Shown here piece by piece: positions 13,301 to 24,400 of a stretch of DNA of 64,000 nucleotides. The stretch is from Sycobia sp. Sy_11. Its lineage: Eukaryota; Arthropoda; Insecta; Hymenoptera; Epichrysomallidae. The position numbers and the translations under genes are program-made. The notes under the pieces were generated by a model. It saw only the letters and a list, made by a program, of their open reading frames with translations. It had not been told where the DNA came from and searched no databases. The DNA is taken from NCBI GenBank assembly GCA_018907035.1, contig JACCIC010000002.1, positions 206,001 to 270,000 on the forward strand. The letters run 5' to 3'. Numbering within the stretch: the first letter of the stretch is position 1; each line of letters opens with the position of its first letter.

Positions 13301-13379
13301 AAGTACAACAATAAATGCCAGAATGATTACGAGTTTCTAGTATAGCCATGATAACCGCGATCAAGCAACACGAGGACAT
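9041..13379 (-). CDS. Secreted serine protease homologue (catalytically dead S1)
   Basis: Four exons in consistent phase give about 292 codons: 13379-13331, 13235-12919, 12697-12383, 9238-9041 (stop TGA). Exon 1 gives a hydrophobic signal peptide (MSSCCLIAVIMAIL). A TATA-like CATATATAGG lies just upstream at about 13386-13395. Exon 2 holds AEEIVGSY, the cysteine pair at about residues 53 and 69, and YNDISIV, which keeps the catalytic Asp (about 117). The active-site His is Gln (SAAQC, about 68). Exon 3 carries VSGYG and cysteine-bearing loops. Exon 4 starts GDLGTPLV where active enzymes have GDSGGPLV, so the catalytic Ser is Leu (about 230). Structural cysteines are retained while two of three triad residues are gone. 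This matches the serine protease homologue class, whose known members act as cofactors or binders in immunity, clotting or venom. The role here is unknown. An alternative donor at 13287 joined to an acceptor at 13227 is possible for intron 1. Confidence 0.85.
9239..12382. other. Intron 3 of the serine protease homologue
   Basis: A 3.1-kb AT-rich intron separates the exon ending GICK from the exon starting GDLG. It holds an (AT)n run at 10297-10339, a purine-rich GA stretch around 9763-9802, and a short direct duplication (a unit containing TTTATAGTAATTAAGTT) near 9295-9336. No gene is supported inside it. Open frames at 10022-10829 look like chance. Confidence 0.7.
10297..10339. repeat. (AT)n microsatellite
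   Basis: Uninterrupted AT run within intron 3 of the serine protease homologue. Confidence 0.95.
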
Positions 13380-13687
13380 TCTATCCTATATATGATTGTA
13401 TTTCTCTGAGCTATTCAACCAGCAATATATGGAAAAAACATTTTTTAATTATATAATTATATATTTCGTAGCTTTAACATAAACTTGTAACTTATTCGCA
13501 AACTTATTAATGCAAGAATTATTGCACTGTGTTTAAGTGATGAGCATACGCCCTGATTTCTTCCATTTCGTTAGGCTGATGAGTCTTTTCAGAAACGCGG
13601 TATGTACATTGTTCGGGAATATAAGTACCGTTCTTGGGTGACAATAGCAGTTTCTTCACTACAGAAAAAACGTTGTTTCTTTTGCCT

Positions 13688-14994
13688 TATACGAGGTCAG
13701 ACAATTAAGTAATGCGACCGTTTTTAATTCTCAGCCTGTGGTACAACTGCGAACCTGTAACTCCGACAACGTAATAGTAGATCGCTACTCTCTCGATTGA
13801 GACCTTGGCAATCCTTGTACGATCATTTCTTCACCAGCTATTTAGTGTTTTGTAACAACGCGCGAGTAGTGTATGTCACGAAAATGGAACAGAGAATTTT
13901 AGAGCAACGGTGCGCGATAAAATTTTGTGCGAATCTCGGCGAAACCGCGACAGAAACTTATGAAAAAGTGCTTAAACTATATGGCAGTAATGCCCTGAGT
14001 CGTAGTAAGGTGCTTCGTTGGCATTCCGATTTTAAAAAAGGCCGTGAGAGCGTCAAAGACGAGGTGTGGAGCGGAAGGCCAATTCAAGTGCGAATCGGCG
14101 TGAATGCGCAGTGCGTCCGCACCCTTGTTCGCCAAAACCGGCAACTAACCATTCGAATGTTGGCTGACGAGTTGAATATTAATCGGGAAACAGTGAGAAA
14201 GATTTTAATTGAAGATTTCACCATGAAAAAGCTGTGCACAAAAATGGTACCGAAGAACCTATCAGATGAGCCAAAGCCCACCGAATGAACATCGATCAAG
14301 ATTGTTTCGAACAGGCTGAAAGCGATTTTACTCTTCTCAATCGAGTTATTACTAATGAAGAAAATTGGTATTTTCAATATGTCGCCGAACCTAAACGACA
14401 ACGCCAACATTGGCTGTCATTGCCTGGAGCACCAAGGCCAAAGAAGGGGAGAATGAGCAAGCCCAAAGTGAAAACCATGTTCATTTGCTTCTTCGACAGT
14501 AAAGAGGTGGTTCAAAAAGAGTTTGTACCACTTGAACAAGTCGTAAATCAAGTATTCTACCACAATGTATTCGAAAAATTACAAAAAAGGGTGCTCAGAG
14601 TGCGTCCAGAGTTCGAGAAGACTTGGGTTTTGCATCGAGACAATGCTCTCTGTCACAATGCGTTCAGTGTTTCTCAGTTTTTGCCGTCCAAAGACATCGA
14701 AACGTTACCACAACCGCCCTATTCACCGGACATCTCACCCTGCAACTTTTTCCTATTCCCCCATTTGAAAAAATTCGTCAAAGGTCGACATTTTGACTCC
14801 GTTGAAGACATCCAAGAATCTGTGACAAGGGTACTCGGAGAGTCTCACAAGAACTGTTCCAGAGTTGTTACGAAAACTAGAAAACTCGCTGGAATAATAA
14901 ATATAGATGCGAGAGGGGTCTACTTTGAAGGAGATGGCAAAGAAGATGTAAGTGGTTAAGGAGGTTCAATCGATTCACCGTATTATCCGTAATG
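13688..14994 (+). mobile_element. Mariner A, 3' end interrupted
   Basis: A plus-strand mariner begins at the TA at 13688 with TACGAGGTCAGACAATTAAG, a typical mariner end, and carries a nearly full transposase at 13884-14959. No matching right terminal repeat follows the transposase. At 14995 a different mariner end begins in the opposite orientation, so the tail of mariner A appears to be interrupted or replaced by mariner B. Confidence 0.8.
13884..14959 (+). pseudogene. Mariner A transposase, frameshifted
   Basis: Two adjoining frames together cover a whole mariner transposase of about 350 residues. The first, from ATG 13884, carries the paired helix-turn-helix region (RCAIKFCANLGETATETYEK, ALSRSKVLRWH, ADELNINRETVRKIL). 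The second, from 14285, carries the catalytic domain (KVKTMFICFFDSKEVV, HRDNALCHNAFSV, YSPDISPCNFFLFPHLK). A frameshift at about 14283 breaks it. Of the three catalytic acids only the middle Asp (HRDN) remains: the first motif reads TNEENW where TGDETW is usual, and the third reads SPCN where SPCD is expected. Spacing from the second to the third position is the 34 residues of DD34D elements. It is inactive, but better preserved than the other mariners in this window. Confidence 0.88.
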
Positions 14995-15600
14995 TACGAT
15001 GGTGGATTGATAAATTTCCGGCCTGTCCAAGAAAAACAATGTTTTTAAGATTTTTTTTAATTTCTTAACATAATCTCCTCCAAGGCTAATACATTTCTCA
15101 TAGCGGTGTTCTAGTCTAGTAATGCCATCTCTATAGACTCATTCGCCAATCCTCAAAATACCCATTTACAGCTTCAATTACTTCTTCATTGTCCGCAAAT
15201 CTCCTACCGCTAAGCCATTTTTTGAGGTTAGGAAACAGATAATAGTCACTCGAGGCTAGGTCTGGAGAGTAGGGAGTCGATTTTAGCCATCGCTACGATT
15301 AATGTGTGCGCTGGTTCGTTATCGTGATGAAACAAGATTTTTTTCTTCGCCGGATGAGGTAGTTTAATTTTCACTTCATGGTTCAAACGTTGCAATAAGT
15401 CTGCTTAGTATTGACTAGTGATAGTTTTACCTTTTTCAAGGTAATCAATGTATATAATACCTCTTGTATCCCAAAAACCAGTAGCCATAACCTTATTCGC
15501 CGAAAAAATTGTTTTTGCCTTCTTTGTAGTTGGTTCCCCTGGTCCAATCCACTGTTTAGAATGTATTCGTTAACCTCCACCTCATATCAGGTGCTGACTA
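14995..15600 (-). mobile_element. Mariner B, 5'-truncated, inside the tail of mariner A
   Basis: Its end TACGATGGTGGATTGATAAA begins at 14995. Reading the minus strand, the C-terminal and middle parts of a mariner transposase follow: HYEKCI-type tail (YEKCISLGGDYVKK), HHDNEPAHT, and DTRGIIYIDYLEKGKT. Stops and frameshifts are frequent. The N-terminal half and the second terminal repeat are missing; recognisable similarity fades at about 15600, just past SKQWIGPGEPT. This is a different mariner lineage from A. Confidence 0.78.
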
Positions 15601-15745
15601 GGTACGGCTATTTTCAGAGTTACTTAGATTGAATCTGCGTATATAGCAGCGCGAAGTTCTCGGCATGCTTTAGAATCAACAAAACGTGGAACACTCCCTA
15701 CTCCAGTGTCAAAAGTTTGAAGAAAAAGGGAACTAGTGGCCAATA
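15601..15745 (-). other. Unexplained GC-richer segment
   Basis: Beside mariner B the composition stays less AT-rich. On the minus strand a short frame reads FDTGVGSVPRF and KACRELRAAIYADSI before a stop at about 15630. It looks protein-like, but I cannot assign it. It may be part of a repeat copied with the mariners or a relic exon. Confidence 0.3.
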
Positions 15746-15797
15746 TCAGGGGCAAAACGTATATTTATTTCGAAAAATATTATTTATATCAATTCTT

Positions 15798-15800
<3 letters not shown>

Positions 15801-15857
<57 letters not shown>
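15801..15857. repeat. (AT)n microsatellite
   Basis: Uninterrupted AT run read directly. Confidence 0.95.
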
Positions 15858-15861
<4 letters not shown>

Positions 15862-17220
15862 AAGATATATAATTTTTCTTAATTTAAGAAAATGATTTAC
15901 TTGGTACAAAACAAGTAGATATTTACTTGATATCGGAAAATATTTTTTTCAGCGTATAAAATTTAAGAAAAAAAAGAATCATACATATTCAAAATTTATA
16001 ACTGATGACATACTGGCAAGAAAGATTTTTTTTAAAGTAGATGCGTATACATTATTGCTAAAAAAGTAATTTATATTTTGAAGAAATAATAAATACTACA
16101 AAAAAATATTAAAGCACATAATATGTATTAAATTCAAAATTTTAAAAAATATTTAAAATATATTATTTTTGTCTCCAAAGCATTCTTTTTGAATATATCA
16201 CTTTATTATAAATATGAAGATAATAATATTTATCATCATGTGAAGATCGTATTGAAAATGAGCCTGGTAAAGTCGCTTTATTTTTGAATCTAAATCATTT
16301 TTGGCTTTTTGAATGTATTATTTAATTAATACAAGGCCATTATAGTTATGAATAATATTGAATAAATAGTTTAATAATAAAGCTACATGAATATAACTAC
16401 ACTATTTATTTAACTCTTCTTCTAAAATATTACAAGATATCCGCGATAATCCAAGTAATACAATGATTTTAAGAAAAACTCAATGACAATAAAAATGTCT
16501 TAAAGTACTGTAATAGATCGCCTCATTTGGATCTTTGAGAGTTGACAAATGAATGCATGATTCCTTTCTACTATGTCGGATCGTTATTAAAATTAAATCG
16601 AATATATAGTTTTTATATTTTATTCTGTCATTATATATATAATGTAATAAGATTGTCAGCTGTCAAGTCTATGAAGATTGGTGTGGGTGGAGATTCAATT
16701 TGTTCATTACCAACGTTCAAATAAAACATTATACATTGTATATTGAAAAAAAATGTATATCTATTATAGTTTATCATTTTTAGAGAAATTAGGAAGAAAA
16801 ATTTGTAGAAATGAAAATTATTATGTTCAAAACGGGAGACTTGTCGAAGTTATAGAAAGTCATATTTGTATTTGTCTCAACTGACTAAACTAAGTGAATC
16901 AATAAAGAGCGATATAAAAAACAAGGAAACATATGTTCGAAATTCAAAACTTCAATATGTTAAAAATTAATTATCAAGTATATTTATGTAGGCTTTTGTA
17001 AACTAAATTAATAAATGTTTTTATTGTAAATAATCAACCATCTATAAAATATATGTTGATGGCATCTTTACAGTTATACCAGAGTGTTTTATATATAAAA
17101 TGGTGTTGCTTTTAATTTTATCCATGATAGAATTAAATTTACGAAAGAAATAGAAATCAGATTTTAACAAATAGTAGAGAATATAATATAAAAGATAGAA
17201 ATACATTAAATAATAGTAAT

Positions 17221-17252
17221 AGTAATACTACTCCTACTACTACTACTACTAT

Positions 17253-17290
<38 letters not shown>

Positions 17291-17348
17291 GTACTACTAC
17301 TACTACTACTAGTACTACTACTACTACTACTAGTACTACTACTACTAT

Positions 17349-17383
<35 letters not shown>

Positions 17384-17404
17384 ATAATAATAATAATAAT
17401 AATA
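17221..17404. repeat. (ACT)n trinucleotide array
   Basis: About 180 bp of ACT/CTA trinucleotides, broken at intervals by TAGT and ATT units and ending in AAT repeats. The interruptions (ACTAGT) recur with similar spacing around 17290-17335. Confidence 0.95.
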
Positions 17405-18218
17405 AAGAAACTTATTTAGCAATGGTAAAGTATGATAAATGTTGAAAAGCAGGATTAGTATATAAAATGAATTGTAAAGATTTAGTGGGGTGGGGGTGTG
17501 GTATATATAGTAGCATCCTAGTTTTCCATTTTAGCTTATGGCCCTTGAAGAGAAACCGGGGCGGTTCGAAACATTGGACATCAAAGGTAAATTTTAATTT
17601 AGGTAGTGGGGGCAGTCAGATTGTCCTTTGCCAACATAGTATACCGATTAATTTATTTTTACTTTTAATTTTTAATTTAATTCCACTTTATTTTATTATG
17701 TTAGTAGTAATTTTCATTCCGGATTTTATGGTGATGATTATAAACAAGGACCAATTATTGTATAAAGACTGTAAAACCGATAAAAATAGTTATTAATTCG
17801 GTATGATAATATTAATATTATGTATTATATGTTCATAAGAAATATTTTTGTAAACTTTACTAGTGGTGTTTCCCAATAAGTGAGATTATCGTCTATATCT
17901 ATTTACATACTCTATACTCACTTATCTATTTAGATTAATGAAATGTAAAATTAAGTAAAGTATTCATTAAGTTTTGAATTTTCCATTTTTGTTTTTGTCA
18001 ATTACACTGTAACAATTAATTTAAAGTTGAACTGAATACGTCGTTTAAGTGCATAAGTCTTTAACCTTTCTTGCATTGTATGGAATATTAGAATGATTTA
18101 AGATTTAACTTTAAAACTTTTTATACGTTCTATAAGCTCCATTTATTAAGAATATATAATTATATAATATAATTATATATAAATATAAATAAGATGATAC
18201 ATATAATATAAATATATA

Positions 18219-18262
<44 letters not shown>
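18219..18262. repeat. (AT)n microsatellite
   Basis: AT run embedded in a longer TA-rich tract (18150-18300). Confidence 0.9.
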
Positions 18263-18267
<5 letters not shown>

Positions 18268-18304
18268 AATAGAAGATATATATAAATAAGAATATATAAT
18301 ATAA

Positions 18305-18338
18305 ACTAGTGCATATATTATATAATATATGCACTAGT
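18305..18338. repeat. Perfect 34-bp palindrome
   Basis: The 34 bases equal their own reverse complement, with ACTAGTGCATATATTAT as the left half and no spacer. It can form a cruciform. It sits at the edge of the (AT)n tract in intergenic DNA. Confidence 0.9.
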
Positions 18339-20970
18339 GAAGCTGTTAAAATTCTACTATTATAAAAGTAAACCAAGGTTCTTTTATAATCGCAGAAAAC
18401 TTTAAATATTAACGTCATTTAACGTAATTTTAAAAAAATGACACACAGTTCTTGACTTAGAAAAAATGTACAATGAAATAAGCTGTAGGTATTAACATTA
18501 TTTCTAAAAAGTGTTTTAAAAAATTTTTTTATTAAAGTTGACAATATGACTATGAATAAAACATTTCCGTTGTCTTACACCTTTCTTGTAGGTAAAAATG
18601 TAGAAGCAACTTTTAATTATAAAAAATTTACATTTTCTTCAGTTCTCAAAATTGCACAAGTTCATGTTAATTTAAATTAAAAATTTTATTAATATAATAA
18701 AGATTTGATGGTGTATTTTATTCTTACTATAACATTTAATGAATTCTATATACTACGACATGGAATTTAGGTTAGAATTTAACAGAACTTACATATAATA
18801 ATATCTAGTAATATTAATAAAACAATAATATTTTTTAATTTTACAATGAGTCTTAAATAATTCAAATGGCTTACCATAACCGCCTAAAACAGTACTCGAA
18901 ATTAGATGATAAATTAAAAGTAAGTTATAATAGATCATTTTATGGCCTATATAATGTCATCGGCTATGTAGTTGCTATTTATATATAAAGTATCATTATT
19001 ATTATTATAATTATTATTGTTATGTGCTTCCCTATAAAGATAAAAAAAGATATTGATTATACATTTATTAGATTCATCGTTTTAATATGTATCATATTAT
19101 TACATTTGCCTATGAAGATAAGAAAAAGATTATAATTATATTATACGCTAACTTATATAAAATTATTCTCAACATAGCGTGGGAAATTGTTCCAAAACCA
19201 TAAAGTCAGTGAACTAATTATGAATATTGCAGAAACAAATTAATAACAAGAGGAATTTCATTCTTAAAACTATCGAAAATTCTTTAAAATCATAATTTTT
19301 GTTCTGTATATTAAGATATATGAAAATTTATAAGTTAGAGCCAAATCATCTTTTTACTTTCATGGATTTTTCGATAAAAGCGATATTTTCTGAGAAAAAT
19401 CGATCGTCTCTCGAGGAGCGAATAGCATAAGCAAAGATCACAATTCGAATTTTTATATAAATTATATTAAATTCACCTACGTACACTAATGGCTAGTGCA
19501 CCAAATTAGAAACGACATATTTATTTTTAATTGAACACAATAAACAGATGAGTGAATGAATATTATTTATTCAAAATGCCGCACTCGTGTACGTCCATTT
19601 ACCTTCTTTTTGAGATTTGAAGAAGAGAAAGTAAAAGTTAATGAAGTATATGTTAAAAATATCCATAATTTTCAGTATTCAATTTTTTTTTTTTTTTTAA
19701 TAATTCTTATCAAACTTTTATAGACTATTTTTATTTAACATTATCTGAAAAATCATTATAGTATTGAACTAATTTTATTTATTAATTTATAGCGTTTAGA
19801 CGAACACTGAAGGTTCTTTGTAAAAATAGTGGAAAAATGCTAAGGAGTGCTATATAAGTGTTATATGAAAATTATTGAAATTTAAGTAGATAATGATTTA
19901 ATGATAATAGTAATAAATTGAAAAATAGTGTAAAATATAATAATAATAAAAAATGTGGAAATTTTTCGAAAAAATTTCTTTTAACAAAAAAAGCACATAA
20001 AATTATGTAATGCAGTTAAAATAAATGCAGATAAAAGTATCCAACTTATCTACCATAGTCAAGTTGATCTCTGAAATCACTTCCCTTTGCATTTCTAAAT
20101 TCGCGCGTTTTTAGAGCGCCAGTTAACCCAAAGTTGTTCGTTACATGCACCTGCATGCATCAAGTGCGAAATCGAAATCATTTCTGATTTTACATTTCAC
20201 TAGATTTCACTATTATTGAACTAATATTGAATGTCCATGAGCAGAGGCGTGAGTATGAGTGCAGTAGTGCACTACGCCACTACAGGCAGCAACAGCATTA
20301 TAGCGGTGTAGTGCGCTATGGAGGGTGCAGGGTGCAGGTATGTGTAATTAGTTGGGTATGATCTTGTATGGTACAAGTATATAATATTATTATATTAATT
20401 GAGTTATTTAATAAATTTGGTTGAGTTGAAAAAATCTAAGATGAAAATCTCTTGCAATGGGTTGCAAGCATCCTAAAACCGAAAAACCCGAATAAGAAGA
20501 TTCGCGACAATCAAGACTAGATTACGTAGAAATACAAGGTGAATAAACTAACAATCCTCCCTCAATAGAAATATATCATTATGGATAGTAGTAAAAGTAC
20601 AAAACGGACTAGGATTAATAGTTGAGAAGAAAATTCACGTTGTTTAAGTTCAACGTATCGGAGAAGAAAGGACGAATATGAGGTTATAATAAGAAAGCAC
20701 ATATACCCAGTGTATTGCGCCGCTGCGCGTACTAAGGAAAGAAAGAGAAGTACGGCGTAGTACAAGAAAGGACAAGAGCGTAAGAGGCGGTATATCAGTG
20801 AAAAGCCAGAAGCAGAAGAGAAAGAAAAACGCATCCTACAATATATATATAGAAAGAGATACCGTAGCTGCCCTGCTGCCTACAGTTTGCGCGTCGATGA
20901 GAGAGAAAGAGACAGAATACTTATATACCTATTCTATATTGGAGAATAGCTAGAATCATCGGTTCGCGCA

Positions 20971-20977
20971 TATAAAG
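20971..20977 (+). promoter_or_regulatory. TATA-like box upstream of the CTTNBP2-like gene
   Basis: TATAAAG preceded by a CG-containing stretch (GGTTCGCGCA), about 490 bp upstream of the start codon at 21461. If it is the promoter, the 5' UTR would span about 21000-21460. This is a motif match only. Confidence 0.25.
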
Positions 20978-21460
20978 TGCACAAATATCGGAGTAGAATG
21001 TAGTAGAAATGCATCTGATTGTATAAGATCAGAATATATACAAGTGCAGATACAACTAACAAACGTACAATTGTTACTTGTTACTTTTATAATACTCTAA
21101 ATTTCTCGACATCGAATAACAACAACACGATATTATTGCGGAAAGACTCGCTTTACTTGCAATAATATAGCAGAGTTGAGAAAAAAGATATAGAATTTTA
21201 TGTGAAGACGGTGTTGTGCTAAGTGAGAGAATAAGTAGGATGACGTCTAGTCAATTCGAGCGCAGAAGAACGAGGGGAGTCGACGTCGGGGGTGCGGTTT
21301 GTCTTCCCCGACAACAAGAAAAATTAACGACCATCACTACTAACTTATCTCGCGTAGAATAAACGTCAAAGAAAGATCGCTATAGTTCCAAATATTCCAG
21401 GTCAAAAAATTGCAATCACTCTTGTGTTAAATAAAAAATAGTTGCAGATAACAAAGGACC

Positions 21461-24400
21461 ATGGCTACCCAGGGTCAGAACAGTGCTGCGAATGGACCAT
21501 CAGGTTCTGCAGGCAATAGAACTCCACTATCGGTTTCACCACAACCACATCAACAACAGCAAAGCAACAGTTTCGAGCCTTTGGATAAAAGTACTTCGAA
21601 TACGCTTAAAGTAAGAAAGTTAGCGAGTTCTATAGTTATATCTTTATATACAGTGATTTTAATGTTATGCATTTATAAGATTATAAAATTGAATCAATGG
21701 GGACAGCTTTTGATTTGTACTTGTTATATCATAAATAGGTATTAAATAATATTTACTTTGTTACACATTGATTTAATTCTACATATGGAGAGGAGAATGT
21801 AATATATATTCTTATATAAATGACTATCAAATTTAATAATTTTTAAATAAATTATAAAAGATATAAATTAAATTTCAATAATATTATTAAACTCTAATAT
21901 AAATTTGATAATTAATTTGAATATTATTTTAAATTTTGTTTATTGGTGAAAACCAATTAACTTATTTTTAAAATTTTTTAAATATACTTCTTAATATGAA
22001 TTTCTGTATAATGTATGAAAATTTCAATTGCTTCTACAACAGAGACTAAGTATACTAAATCTATTTATAAACTTGATAAATGGATAAATTAAGTAATGTT
22101 AATTTTCTTAACATGTACTGTAAACAAAAATTTTATTATTATTTTATTACCTTTATTAAGTACTAATAGTTTTTAATTTATTATTCTTATTATAAACCAT
22201 AGTATAAACAATAGTATTCAAAAATAATTTAATAAATAAAAACAATATAACTTTAAAAGTGTTAATTATTTATAACAAAACTTAAATATAATTTTATTAC
22301 ATTTTATAGCGCAATCCAAAAATGGAAATGGCCAAAGCAGATCTGCTAAGGTTACTTAGTTACTTAGAAGGTGAACTACAAGCTAGAGATGTTGTAATAG
22401 CAGCTTTAAAGGTATGTTATAATATATATTGTACTATTTTTCTGTTTTATAATATTAACCTTTTTTCATGAAATAATGTAATAATTATAACAAATATATC
22501 ATTTCCATAATTATAGATTTTATTATTTTTAATATTAATGAATCAGTTATAAAAAATAGAGTTTGAAAGTAGAATGAGTCAGTACATTAGTGCATTACCT
22601 ATTTTACATTAATGGAAAGAGATAGTTTTAGCTTGAATTTAACAGTTTATAAATAATGTGAAACTAACAGAGAGCTAATATCAGACTGAGTTTAAACTAA
22701 AATCATAGATTTCAACTGAAATTTGAAATGAATAATACAATGGTTTTGTACTTATCATCCTGACTACATGTCATTTATATTGAATCTGAAATAATAATTC
22801 TAATTTAATTTTAAATAGTTATTATTCATATCAAATTGAAATTATGTTATTATTTAAAATCAGAATTATATTACTTATAAATTTAAAACTTTTGCTAGAA
22901 ATTTATTGCACATAATTTCCACGATAGGAGAGGTATAAAGTTTTAAAGAAGATGGTATTATATTTTTTAGACCATTAGTGTTAATAAATATAAAAACATG
23001 CTAATAAATATAACAAATGTAAATGTAATTGGTGAATTATCAGAACACAATGTTGTGCAAAATAACTAAGAATTTAAGTATCTTATATAAGTAATTTTTT
23101 TAAAATAATGAGGATTTTTAATTACTACATTTTGAAGTTTTAAACTATGAATTAGTTTTTTAATAGTATACTATAATTTAAAGGATTCATCGTGTCAAAA
23201 TTTTTCATATAATAACAGATCTTTTAATATTCATTAATGAAACATTGTAAAATGAATAAAAGTTTTAATTTATAATTTAAGTTTGCAAATTTTATTTATT
23301 AATTATTATAATGTATAACAAATTTTAAAACTATTATTTTTTTAATTATATTTTTATTTTAATATTTAGTCAGAGAAAATGAAACAACGTTTGAATACAA
23401 AATATCAAATTGGAACACCTGATCCTCACTGTGCACTTGCCAGAGATGCAGCTCTAATTGGAGGTAGTACTTCACACGATAACAACACTGATCAATTGGG
23501 AACAGCCCTTGAAACTCTGATCAGTCGACAGAGGCATGTGAAAAGTCATATGGCGAAAATTCTGAAGAATGCTGAACTGAGACACAGAGCAGTATGAACT
23601 AATCTATTATTAATACAAATAAGATTTTATGCTACGGTTATCATTTTTTTAAATTGTAGTTCTATGTAATATATTAATTGTTCAATTAATTAGAAATTCA
23701 AGTACATTTTATAAGCTTTATAAGCAACATTATTAGAGGACAAATTTTAAAATTATCTATTCTAAATTTCGCGTTAAATAACATATAGTTAATCATATGG
23801 TATCCATTTGTCTACATCAAATGATCCGCACTTAGCTGTATAAGTCTTTTTATAGGCTTGGGTAAGCTTAATAAAAAAAAAAAAAAAAAATGATCCGCGC
23901 TTAACCAATTTATAAACTTAAGTAATACAAATGTGTGAATAAAATAAATAGATAATGATCATTAATGCAACAATTCTGTTGAAAACAAATTTTAATAATT
24001 GTAAGTTTATTTTTTTAAAACATTTATCAATAATGCTTTAATTATTCTTTGAATGTCTTAGTTATCTTTTTTTTTAATAAATAATTATATGAGCAGAATT
24101 TTTTGATGGATTGTTTTTAATCTAGATAAATGTATGTCATTGGTAAAAAACCCAATGACTGAATTATCAATAATTAATAGCTATATTGAAGCACTATATA
24201 GATTTGCTATAGATTTTTCATATTTGACAGGATAAACTGCATTAATAATAAATTAAATTATAATTTATTTACATTTTAATTAATTAACTAGGAAGATGTA
24301 TTGTATTTTTGCAGAAACCTGTTACTTACATGAAATATATGCAAAAAACAGAAAAGTTTTATAAAATTATAAAATAAATTTTCTGGTCTTGTCAATTAAT

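Larger units (their letters stand above)
15746..20900. other. Intergenic AT-rich region, no gene seen
   Basis: About 5 kb of strongly AT-rich DNA with (AT)n tracts at 15801-15857 and 18219-18262, an (ACT)n array at 17221-17404 and a perfect palindrome at 18305-18338. A 109-codon plus-strand frame at 17467-17796 has hydrophobic stretches but resembles nothing I know. From about 20100 the composition becomes more balanced, probably the upstream region of the CTTNBP2-like gene. Confidence 0.6.

Noticed and set aside
12805..13311. Serine protease homologue start at 13311 without a first intron
   Set aside because: That frame has no ATG (it begins with TTG after an upstream stop). A first exon at 13379-13331 spliced in phase 1 fits the acceptor conserved in copy 1.
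17467..17796. 109-codon plus-strand frame with hydrophobic segments
   Set aside because: No recognisable motif and AT-driven hydrophobic composition; part of it may belong to a short repeat.
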